DNA of 64,000 nt from Chloranthus sessilifolius (taxonomy: Eukaryota; Streptophyta; Magnoliopsida; Chloranthales; Chloranthaceae), in assembly GCA_021018995.1 (NCBI GenBank), contig CM037590.1, forward strand, positions 103,975,097-104,039,096. Reading direction: 5' to 3'. The notes under the pieces were generated by a model. The model did no database searches. It was not told the DNA's origin and worked only from the letters and a program-made list of their open reading frames with translations. Each line of letters starts with the position of its first letter. Within the stretch, counting starts at the first letter, position 1. Shown one piece after another: positions 12,981 through 23,750 of this stretch. The translations under genes and the position numbers were made by a program.

Positions 12981-13725
12981 TTCAAAAATTCTTTAAAAAA
13001 AAGGGTTTGGGCCCGCTATGCTAAGGAGGATTGGCCTCATTCTCGAGTACCCTCCGTAACCTCCCTTGGGCAAATCGGGTGGCTGAGATTGAAGATAAAT
13101 TAGATTTTGGATGATAAAATAGTATTTTAAATTTTTTAGAGTTGATTTTAGAATAATAATTATGAATTAAATTGTGAAACTAGAATTATAGAAACTGAAA
13201 TTAATATTTAGGATTTTTAGAAATATTAAACTAAGAAATTAAAATTTTTAGGACTGAATTCGGGTTCGAAATCAGAAAATCAGACCGTATGATTAAGGAC
13301 TGGTTCTAGAATCCAAGGATTAGAACCAGAAATTAATGATAGGACTGGAAATTAAGATTTTAGAATGGAATTAAAGCCTAGGGTCGATAAATTAGACCAT
13401 CGGATTAAGTATTGATTCTGAATTCGGAGAATTGGAACTAGATATAAAATATTTGGGATCTAAAAAGAGTGCTACAGTCTCAGTCTGAAAATTAAAATCT
13501 ATGACTAAAACTAATAATCAAAGCTATGAAAAATATCCTAAGTCTAAAATTGAGATTTTTACCTAGGACTAGGGCTGCGGAGAGAAATCTCGAAGATTAG
13601 AAGCTTGAATCTCGAAATCATGACTAGGTTGCTCTATGGGTTTGTCCTCGGAGTTCTCTGGTTTTGAAATCCCAAAAAATTTTATTCTTTCTCGTGTTGT
13701 GTTCGTATCGAATTAAAAAAAATAT

Positions 13726-13735
13726 CTTTTATAGG
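13726..13735 (-). promoter_or_regulatory. TATA-like box of element A LTR
   Basis: CCTATAAAAG on the minus strand, about 670 bp into the LTR. Element B's LTR has CTATAAATTT at the matching place (27701), so the site is conserved between two copies. Confidence 0.55.
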
Positions 13736-14402
13736 TTTTACTTCAATTACGCACCCTTTTCCAGGCGTTTAACTGCATTACGCGCCAGTTTCTCGACACT
13801 TAATTGCTTTAAGTCAATCTCCGACTCAATGAGCAATTGGCTGACTTGCTCAGTGAGTTTCCTAGTCCTAATAGCATTAGGGCTAATTGGGCGCTTATTA
13901 GTACGTGCGCAATCTGATTAAGCGTTTCTTCAGAAGCGCTCAATCCAGGAAACTTAGGGATCAATGACAGTGAGGCTAGGTCGGGCGTAGGGCAATTATG
14001 GGTTGGTGATCGGGCGTGCAATTTGATCGCGTGTCTGATTTTAGGCACGTGATCGAGTCTCGAGATGGTCTGGGAAAGGAAGTTTGGTCTGAAAGGGGGA
14101 CTGATTGTGGTCTAGAATGCAATCGAATTATGTGCGGGGTTTCAGGTGCTTAATTCGGGGTTGTCCGGGTCTGGTCTCTAGTCTGAAATGTAAGACTATT
14201 GTTTTAGTCTGCATTCCGACTATATACTATTGTTTCAATATATAATCTCCCTACGTTGGGATCTGAGCCACAGAGCTATTGTTTCAGCCTGCGTTCAGCC
14301 ATGTACTATTGTTTTAGTGCATAGTCCTACGTCGGGGTATGAGGTCAAAGGTTGACCGAATAAAATTGTATATTCTGGGAGGACAAAATGGGGGTGTCTA
14401 CA

Positions 14403-15291
14403 AAACCCCTCCAGGAAATGGATACTAATTACGCGATAAGTATTCCGACAGCCCATGATTCTGTATTGAACACGAGCCACATACAAAAGACTCGAATCCC
14501 TGATGAGACAACCATTGCGAAAGTCTGTCCCCCTACCCCTCCTAGTTCTCCCCCAACACGTCAACAAAAATTAATGAAGAGAGAGGTCGGCCCAGACCTC
14601 ACCAAACTTTATGATATCAACCCCACCGCGACAAAAGGGTGGGATCTTATGTACCAATTCGGATACATTCCCCACACCAGACTCGGTAAAAATAAGCTAG
14701 GTCGTGTAGGAACTGTGGTCCCAATAAAAATACACAAACACATAGGATTAGGTTATCAATCGAATGGCCCACAAGCCGACTTGTTCCCTACCTCACCAAA
14801 ATAGTCTCTATATGACCACTTCGTCTATGAGACCACTGAGAAAGTAGATGTACCAAGGCAGAAGGAAGTATGCTTCACTTGTTCCTAAGAAGTAAATCGA
14901 GCGAATGACTAAAGCATTCAAGTTAGAAAGGGAACCCTTCATCCCGAATCAATTTTGCGGCCAACAAGGAGGATTTTCTTCCAAGACTTTTATCCCATCT
15001 CTAGTGCGAGGACGTAGAGCATCTAGGCTAAACAATAAGACAGTGATCATATTAGATGAGAAACTTCATGACTTTGAGCGAAAAATCAATAGTCTTGACC
15101 TTCACCTTACCAAAGATCTCTTAGTCATAGATTGTGGCGATGAAGGGTTACCTCTCACAAAATCAAGTCTTGAGTGTAGCAATTTCACATTATACGAGCT
15201 TGCCGAGGACGAAGAAGAAACACTAGTCCCCGAGGTGGCGCGAGACTTCCAATGAGTTATCAAGCGTTTCGATGAGTAAACTCAAGCTGCC
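14403..15291 (+). pseudogene. Element B protease tail and protease-RT linker
   Basis: It begins directly at element A's LTR with the segment coding PLQEMDTNYAISIPTAHD, which matches 6080-6125 on the minus strand of A. Further matches are PTPPSSPPTRQQKLMKREVG and, at about 15070-15180, SLDLHLTKDLLVIDC. No catalytic site of the protease is in view; that part would be left of the window. It is part of a decayed polyprotein. Confidence 0.8.
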
Positions 15292-17330
15292 ATGGAACCC
15301 ACAAAAGAACTTAACTTTGGCACTGAAGAGAAACCCAAGAAGCTACTAATTAGCGCAACGCTCAATGCTAAAGAACGCCAACAAATTGCACAAGTCCTAC
15401 AAGAGCACCTCGATTCCTTTGCATGGTCCTATGAGGATATGCTTGGTTTAGACTCAAGTTTAGTAGAACATCGCCTCATCTTAGAACCCGATGCAAAGCC
15501 TGTTAAGCAGAAACTCCATAGGATGCACCCACAAATCGCCCTTCAAGTTAAAGAGGAAGTTGATAAGTTACACAAAGCCAAATTCATCTGAGTCATCCTC
15601 TACCCCAAGTGGGTCGCCAACATAGTACCTGTCGCTAAGAAAGACGACAGAGTGTGGGTTTGCATTGACTTCTGAAACCTCAATCAGGCATGCCCAAAAG
15701 ACGACTTTAAGCTTTCACCCATTGACACTCTAGTCAACAACACCGCTAGATATGAGATGCTATCCTTTATGAATGGTTTCTCTGGATATAATCAGATCAA
15801 ATTAGCAGAGTCTAACTAAGAGAAGACTTCTTTCACCACACCATTGGGGACTTACTGTTACGTCGTCATGTCTTTTGGGCTTAAGAACGCAGGAGCCACA
15901 TATCAATGTGTCATGATGGCTATTTTTTATGACATTATGTATAAGTGTGTAGAAGTCTACGTCGATGACATATTAGTAAAGTCCCAAATGCGAGTAGGAT
16001 ATGTTGAAGCACTCCGACTGGTACTACAAAGAGAAAAAGTATCAGCTGAAAATGAACCCAAAGAAATGTGTCTTCAGAGTCACCGCCGAAAAATTACTCA
16101 ATTTCATAGTCAGCAAGCGAGGGATTGAAGTTGACCCTATAAAAGTCGGAGCTATTCTTGAGATGTCGCCTCCCAGTAATATCAAAGAATTACGAGGTCT
16201 GATAGGAAGATTGCAATTCATCAGGAGATTTATCTCCTAGCATTCAGACAGATGCAATCCTTTCTACAGACTACTTAAAGGAGGAACTGAGTACAAATGA
16301 GATAACCAGTGCCAGCAGGTCTTCGATAATATCAAAAAGTACCTCCTCAACCCGCCAATACTGTCACCACTAGTTCTCAGAAGACCTCTAATCCTCTATC
16401 TCTCAGTGAATGATAAAGCAATGGGAGTAATCTTGGGACAATATGAAGAAGACGGCAAGAGAGAGAAGGCTATCTACTACCTCAGTAGGATGATGGTCGA
16501 GTACGAACAAAAATACACTTCGATGGAGAAGACCTGCCTCATGTTGGTGTGGGCCTCTACCAAATTACGACACTACTTTGGAGCACATAAAATACTAGTA
16601 CTAGCCCGAATGGACCCTCTGAAGTACTATTCAAAAAGCTCGCAACATCAGGAAAGATCGCTCGGTGGCATATGCTCTTGCAAGAATTTTATATCACATA
16701 CGTCACGCAGAAGTCGATCAAAGGATAAGCAATCATTGATTACCTCACAGATCTCCCGCTCCCTAGCAATGAGCCCATACATGTGGATTTCCTCGATGAA
16801 GACCTACTCATGATTCACAAAGGAAAATGTATCGGGATAGTCCTCCTAAGCCTAGAAGAAGTAGTTATACTTAAGGCTTTTCAATTAGACTTCTCTATCA
16901 CTAATAATGTCACAGAATACGAAGCTTTTATAGCTGGACTACGAGCAACATTACAATTAGGCATTAAGTAGCTAAAAACCATCGGTGATTCTAGGCTAGT
17001 AATTTCACAAGTTATAGGAGAATGGAAAACTAAGGCAAGGAGACTAATGGCATACCTAGAAACCACTCAATATTTAGTAAAAAAATTTGAAAGAATCTCC
17101 TTCACGCACATCCCTAGACTAAAAAATGAGCTCGCAGATTCCTTAGCCACGTTAGCCTCTGTCATCCAAATACCCATTGGACAAAGTACCAAAACCTTCT
17201 TCATCAAAAAATTAACAGCACTTGCTCACGAGGTAGTATGGACTGTTAAGAGAGAATTACCGATCCTCCCCACCAGTATAGGACCAAATGAAGCAATCTC
17301 TTTGAAAAAGCATATCAAGGCAGAAACTGA
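15292..17330 (+). pseudogene. Element B reverse transcriptase, RNase H and second RNase H region
   Basis: The linker end (STEEKPKKLLIS-like) is followed by RT at about 15480-16240, with KQKLHRMHPQIALQVKEEVD, an MNGFSGYNQIKLAES block, SFGLKNAGATYQ and YVDDILVKSQM, the catalytic Asp pair being visible. RNase H follows (VILGQYEEDGKREKAIYYLS, YEQKYTSMEKTCLMLVWA), then the second RNase H-like domain from about 16780, with KCIGIVLLSLEEVVI and EYEAFIAGLRATLQLGI. The layout mirrors that of element A. It is decayed and not intact. Confidence 0.86.
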
Positions 17331-17529
17331 AGTCGCTATGTTCAGATTTAAAAAATCACCAACTGACGATGGACAACCATGGTATTTTGACATCTAAAAC
17401 GACTTAAAGCATCAACACTACCCTTCATATGCCACAAAGATCGAACGGAAGACTATAAGGAACCGATGTGCCCGATTCTACATACTCAGCAAAACGTTAT
17501 ACAAAGAAGCCTTCACCAAAGGAGTACTA

Positions 17530-18642
17530 CTATAATGCGTCACGACTGTCGAAAGACAATACATCATTTGAGAAGCACACACCAGTACCTACGGCGCCCA
17601 CTCTGGTAGATAGAGGCTCGCCGATCAAGTGACACGACAAGGCTACTTCTGATCGATAATGATCAGAGATTGCCACCTCTATGTTCAATCCTGCAAGAAA
17701 TGCTAAGAACACGTCACACTCATCAAATCTCCGTCAGTTGCATTGAACATTATGACCTCGTCGTGGACATTTTCGATGTGGGCCTTCGATGTCATCGAAC
17801 CTTTCATAGACACAATTGGAAACACTCACAAGCATGCGTTCATACTTACAGCGACCGAATTCTATACCAAATGGACAGAAGCTGAATCCTACGTCAGAAT
17901 CACCGCTTCAACATTCGTAAGGTTTATCATTCAGAATATCATCACCAGGTTTGGAGTACCCAGGATATTTGTCACCGATAACGGACCATAGTTCATAGCA
18001 GAAAAGATGAAAAAATTATGCAAGAAGTTCGGCATCGATCTATGCCACTCATCACCGTTCTACCCTCAAGGAAATAGACAAGAAGAAGCTACAAATAAAA
18101 TAATGATTCGAATCCTGAAGCGCACAGTAGAAACGAGCAATGGAGTCGACTGGCTTGAACGACTACTAGAAGCACTCTGGGCCAATAGGACCTCTATTCA
18201 TACGGCCACTGGCCAAACTCCCTACCTCCTTACCTATGGGATGGAGGCAGTCCTACCATAGGAGATACAAATACCATCCTTACGGATTCAACTCGATGAT
18301 GAGCTATTCTTAGACGAGAGGAGAATTTCCCTACTCATGCAACTAGAGCAGCTCGATGAAACACGTCTAAGGGCAACTGATCATACTCAGGTATACCAGA
18401 GGAGAGTGGCCAGGGCTGATAAGAAAGTCGTCAAACGAACCTTTAATATTAGTGAATTAGTCTTAAAGAAAATCATGCCTTTCAAGCACGCCCATCCGAA
18501 AGGAAAACTAAAATCAAACTGGGAAGGCCCTTACGTCATAACAGCCGCATACCTTGGAAATGCATACAAACTGGCGAACCAGGATGGGGAAGAACTCCCT
18601 AGCCCTTGGAACGCCATGTACTTTAGAAAATATTACCCTTAG
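17530..18642 (+). pseudogene. Element B integrase region
   Basis: The integrase core shows WAFDVIEPFIDTIGNTHKHA, then VTDNGP, then the SPFYPQGN block before the third acidic position, and the ALWANRTSIHTATGQTPYLL and TYGMEAVLP blocks. The C-terminal part (18337-18642) has KPAHPKGKL-like and NWEGPYVITAAYLGNAYKL, the GPF/Y-type module found at the end of many Ty3/gypsy integrases. No chromodomain follows, as expected for Tat. It is a fossil with several breaks. Confidence 0.88.
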
Positions 18643-19959
18643 CCCTGTGAACGCCATACCTTGGAAAGCATAAGTAGATCATGAGGACATCTCTGAAAGC
18701 TTTAATAGCAGTATATAAGCAAGCTGCAATGGCATCCCTGATGTCCCCAGACTACTAAATGTCGTCGTAAGGTGGCAGGAGGAGGATAAACTCTTGCTAA
18801 CCATAGAATATGAGATTTTGATGGTACCGAAACATGGTGAAGAGCTCAATCATGGCATCCCGTATCCCTCTGAGAAAAAGACTGTTACTTATCCCTTTTG
18901 AGAAGCATTAGATAAAAATTATTCTCCGCATCACTGAGCTCTACCCCCCTCTTCTATTTTTATTTCAGACGATAAATCAGAAGCCTTATAGGATGCTCCT
19001 AGGAATGAAACTGAAAACTGATGAATTACAACTGATGCAATCACCTACTATACCTACCGTACTTCTCCTTAATAACCATGGGATAGGATGACCACCACCC
19101 TAAGATAGACCCTCGTATACAACTGACCTAATCAAACTGAGCTCCCACCGGTTCGATGACAGTACTGATGAACTTTTCTTCAAAACTAACTCACCAAATA
19201 CCCATGACAGCTTATAGACCCAAAGTGCTCTTCTAAAGCGCAGGAAAGCTCCATTGCATCTGTACACTGGGGCATTTTTTTTAAATAAGAAGGAGAATTA
19301 CGGTAGAAGTGTCGAATCATCCATGGAGAAGATGAGCAATAACAAAATTACCATCCAGAGAATGCTACCAAAGATGCTATACTACCAACACTACCACGCT
19401 CCTACATTGGAGCATTTTTATTTTATTTTATTTATTTTTATTTTTATTATTATTTATTTGCTTTCCCTATTACATTATTTTTATTTCAAAAATAATAAAA
19501 AAATAAAAAAATAAAGGAAAAAAGGAAAAAAAAAAAGAAAAGAAAGCACATATCCACCCTTATTACCAGACCCTAGTTTGAGATACACCCCCTTGACAAC
19601 TAGCAAGGGGGAGAACAAAAACTACTGATAGCATTACCTTTACATGTGCAGATACGAAGCAACCTTCAATCATCACCGGGCCAGCTCAGGAAACATCCAA
19701 GTCTCAACGACGGACGATGGCGCTTAAGAAACTAAAAAGCAAAAGTAGACGCAAGAGATAACTAAAAGAAAAGGATCCAATCAGGTACATCTAAACCAAA
19801 AGTCTCTCTATATATATGTCAAAAATTTTCTTTTCTTTTTACACTTGTCACCAGGGGCATCCCCCCTATATATATAATGCACACACACAATAAAAAAATT
19901 TTCTTTTCTTTTTACACTTGTCACCAGGGGCATCGCCCCTACTCCCTACGATGCCGCTG
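18643..19959 (+). other. Element B post-integrase spacer
   Basis: The first 250 bp match 1-260 of element A in reverse complement, so it is a family feature. No domain is seen. An A/T-rich run lies at 19420-19550. A near-identical direct repeat (aaaattttcttttctttt followed by tacacttgtcaccaggggca) occurs at about 19825-19862 and 19895-19934, spaced about 70 bp and separated by TATA and CA microsatellites. The repeat ends just before the antisense gene's last exon. Confidence 0.65.
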
Positions 19960-22900
19960 GGATGACCGATCACCAATTGTCCCCAGTATCATCAGCTCGG
20001 AGGTCCGTAGACTGGTCCTCCCAAAATACAATCCCGACATCCAGAGTCCTCGAAACCTCTAAACGACGTGACCTCGCTAGAGAACCCCCCTCACTCGTTT
20101 GACTAACAGATTGCCTCGATCGTGAATGAGGAGGGTACCTCGTGGGAACCTCACGAACAACAGAATCCTCATGAGCATCACCCCTGAATCGATCACGAGA
20201 CGCGTGATGAGATTGCCCAGCCGAGGAACCCATAGCCCTGACTAGCCAGCCTATGTATCCCCCGCTCATCTACTCGCATCGTTTGACGTGCCGCCTCCAT
20301 TGCCTCAGCCTAAGTCTTCTGCATAGTCATCATCTCAACGAATAAATCATCGCAACTCTGCGTCTCCCTAAGGATCCGTCTCACCTCGGGAGTGGCGCGT
20401 GCTCGCATCGCCTCTAGACGCGCCTCCTCAAGCTAATGAACCTGCATAACCACACCAAGTCAAAGAAAGCTAATATATACATGAACAAAAAATAGAAACT
20501 TTGAAAACAATTTATACCAGATCCAACCTCTCCTCCAGAAGTCTCCCAACCGTCTCAACAGTCACTGGATCAGCAGGAGGGGTGGAAGGGATAACAAACA
20601 TAGGTGCCTGCAACAAGAACAAACAAATATATTAGATAAACACTACGATGGAAAATGAGCCATGAACACAATAACTAAAACATACCTGAGAAGGGATAAG
20701 AACAGACCCCTGAGGGGGAGCCTCAGGAGCGGAGTCCAGAACAACCTGCACAAAGAACCAAACAAGCCAATATAAAATATATTAGACCAAAATAAAATGA
20801 AATAACCTAAATAAAATTAGGCTACACCAAAAATACTATACTTGGCTCTCGGGATGTAGAGAGGCAACAGTCGCCTCCCTCGTCTGAAGATCCTTGGCAA
20901 CCTGACGCTGAAATACCACATGATATTAGTAAACTATTAAGAAAGCAAAATAATAAACTGTGATAATTACACAAACCAGTCAAAAGATTGAATGGAAACT
21001 TACCCAATGATCTAACTCGGCCTAAAGCTGAGCCATCGTTGCATCCTCCTGACTGGAGGAAGCAATTGAAGATGGATCAAATGCCGGAACGGGGCCTCCA
21101 GCAGTGAGCTCGGCTCTCTACGAATAACAATAAACACATTAGTTGGCAAGGTCACAACGTTAACAATTAACAAAACCTAGGAAGACACTTACCAATCGAT
21201 CAATCTCAGATCGTAAACTGGCCTCCACCTCTCGACTGGCCTGCTGCTGACCGCGTAACAACTCGATCATCGTCACATGACTAGAGACCTCGGCCTCCCT
21301 CTCAGACTATCCAAAATAAAACAAAACACCACAACCATGTCAGAACAACTGAAAGACTAAGCGAACATAATACATAAGCAATCAAACCAATAAAATCAAC
21401 TCACCAGGAGCTGTCGAGTCTCTGCTAGCCAAGCCCCCAACTCATCCTTCACTACCCTAGCCTGAGCAACTAAGAGGGCTAAGGAGTGCAGCATCTCCTC
21501 ATCTGGACGAGGAGCACACCCCATCCACTCCATCGCCCTATGGAGGGCATCTAATGCCCCTCACACACTCATGGTGAGATGGCCCTGCTCCAGTGCAGCC
21601 AACCTCTCCCTCAACGCTGACACCGACTCTGGCCCACTAATTGCGAAAGAACCACTCCCATGGAAGGGACGTGTGAAGAGGCGCCCACCACCCAATGCGC
21701 TAAACCACCTCACATACTCTCGGGCGTCTGCCTCATCACGTGCCCCTATGACCTTGGTCCCCCCAGCTCTAAAATCGCCCATCTGAAGTGCCATCCGCTC
21801 CATAAAATTTTGGCTAAGAGGGTTGGTCATCCTCTTCGCCACTCTGTGGAGAATCTCTGGAGGGACTCCCTGAGTGAGCCCCAGCTTCCGTAAAGCTCGA
21901 GATGTGTCGATCCTCTCCACCCTCTCAAAACAATGGACCCATATGTCCACATCAAAGAAGGGACGGCCAGACTGAATCACTGGCACGCTGGCATCCTCAT
22001 CCTCGTAGGGCCTTTGAATCACCTACAACCAAACAAATGAGTCCACCCCTCAATGAATCGTCATATCCTAAAAGACTGAAATGAAATGAAACAAAACATA
22101 CACACAACGATCTATACCTACCTTGCATGCATATCCTCGAAGAGGCCTCGCGCAGTCTGAAGATCTAAAGACCAACGGCAACCCTTCAACACCTCCCTCC
22201 ACACGTGCATCCACAGAAATGTGAACCTCACCTCCAACGGAACCCCGGGCGAAGAAAAGCGAAATGATCATATGCCCAAAACTAAATAAACAATAACAAA
22301 AGAAATGTCAAATAACTACTATGACAAAAAAAAAAACTAAAAAAATCTCATGACACCAATTAACTAAACCTCACTTGGAGGAAGGGGAGGAAGCCTCCGA
22401 TCGTCGCGATGCCCTGTCCCCGACGGTAAAGCTTCTTATAGAGATGCACCAATGCAGCCACACCCCACGCATAGGTAGGGACTTGATCCAAGTCCCCGAG
22501 AATCATCAAAAACAACCCGCTGACGCATCCCTGAGTCGAAGAAGAGAAGAGAACTGCACCAAGGAAGTGCATCGAGAACGCTCGGAGCACCCTATCTGCA
22601 GCCAACCCTGGCTCCACCACGGGCTCCCGACCTGCCACCACCACACAACATGCCTCATAAGATGCCCTCACCTCCAAATGATGCCTCGGAGGGATGAAGC
22701 CACTCGTAAACATATCAAAGAACCAAGTGACTCAAACTACATCCGGCGCAGATCCACTCGACCTATACGGCACACCCAAAATCTCCTCACATACTGCCAA
22801 GTACTCTCCTGCCATCTGCCCCGTGATCGGCTCACCCTCAAAATAAAGATCGATAATGCGAACGCAGTCCTCTGGAGTCGACAATATCATACCGACTGGA

Positions 22901-23750
22901 AAGAGAAGCGCCTAATGCCTCTCCCTCCACCTCTCCAAAATTGCCGCGATTAGGCCACGATAGACCTGAAAGGGCTCTAGCTCCAGGATCGGTCTGAAAC
23001 CGAAAGACACCAACAGCGCTTGCTAAAACTCTGGCAAGACACGATACCAAGTATGAGACTCAGTCCATGCTGAGCTGATAGCCAACTGCGGGGGCTCCTA
23101 TTGAACGAAACACAAACAACGACAGTAAGACTAACACATACTTATGACAAACGACAAACCGGTCTAGAGCAAAAAGCAAACGAAATATATTCAAACACCC
23201 ATTAAAAACACATAGCAAACACACAAAATATGATAAGAACAACCGAATAGAAACATGACCTACCTCTAGATGTCGTCGTGATGCATGAGTGAGCACACAA
23301 TCACTGATCAATGCAGGTTTGACATAAAAAAAGGGGGTTTCCAGATCCTAATAAGTCTATGTCATAACCTAAATGCCTAGGATAGTGAAGAAACTCTTGC
23401 TCACGGGTACCTACCCGGCCTCGAGCAAATAAATCCTCCAGCGGGAAGTGTCTGCGATCTCGATGCTCCTCACCTTGATGCTCCTCAGCTGCACCCTCAG
23501 CTCTCTCACCCTCAGGTATCTCAACCCTCTCACCCTCATCCTCAACTACCCCCTGCTCAATCTTGAGCACCTCCTCCCTGACCCCCACCTAGTTAATCTC
23601 TGGTACCTCCTCTCTAGCCACCTCCACAACATCCACCTCCCTGATAATGGCGTCGGTCCGAGCCTCAAAGGTCTCACCTATATCCCCCATCATCATCCTC
23701 TCCAACTCAGAGATAGTAAGAGCAGGTCTACCATCACCCTAAGACTCCAT
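19960..23750 (-). pseudogene. Antisense multi-exon plant-mobile-domain gene carried by element B
   Basis: The strand opposite to pol carries a gene-like run of at least eight exons separated by short introns with GT and AG ends (for example 22270-22375, 22022-22130, 21308-21407, 20443-20519). Upstream exons encode an acidic N-terminal part (23301-23600). The middle (about 22370-23100) has LLFPVGMILSTPEDCVR and WGVAALVHLYKKLYR, blocks I recognise from the plant mobile domain (PMD, MAIN/MAIL relatives). A 600-bp exon (21408-22022) has RALRKLGLTQGVPPEI. Five short exons follow (20520-21307), one encoding LRGQQQASREVEASLRSEID, a likely coiled coil. Antisense reading frames between integrase and the 3' LTR are known in Tat elements such as Grande and Retand, and PMD genes are known to travel with transposons. 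Its function in the element is unknown. It is decayed, so I treat it as a fossil. Confidence 0.72.

Larger units (their letters stand above)
1..14402 (-). mobile_element. Element A: Tat-lineage Ty3/gypsy retrotransposon, 3' end off-window
   Basis: On the minus strand the order is 5' LTR (11966-14402), primer site, gag, protease, RT, RNase H, a second RNase H-like domain and integrase, then a spacer leaving the window. Integrase after RNase H makes it Ty3/gypsy; the extra RNase H and the long LTR beginning TGTAGACACCC point to the Tat lineage. It is a decayed fossil with roughly ten or more breaks in gag-pol and a 2.4-kb insertion in gag. Its LTR abuts the protease region of element B directly, so A is the youngest large insertion of the nest. 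The expected 5-bp target copy on this side is 14403-14407 (aaacc); the partner would lie left of the window. The age cannot be dated because only one LTR is visible. Confidence 0.9.
11966..14402 (-). repeat. 5' LTR of element A (2437 bp)
   Basis: It starts TGTAGACACCC at 14402 and ends ACGCACCAACA at 11966, reading the minus strand. The same family of LTR in the opposite orientation is at 26781-29595 (element B); landmarks shared in reverse complement include 14340-14400 with 26781-26850, 13005-13082 with 28365-28440, and 11966-12240 with 29340-29595. It carries a TATA-like box, an AT-rich repeat block and one copy of the 'aacaatag' segment that is doubled in B. Confidence 0.88.
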
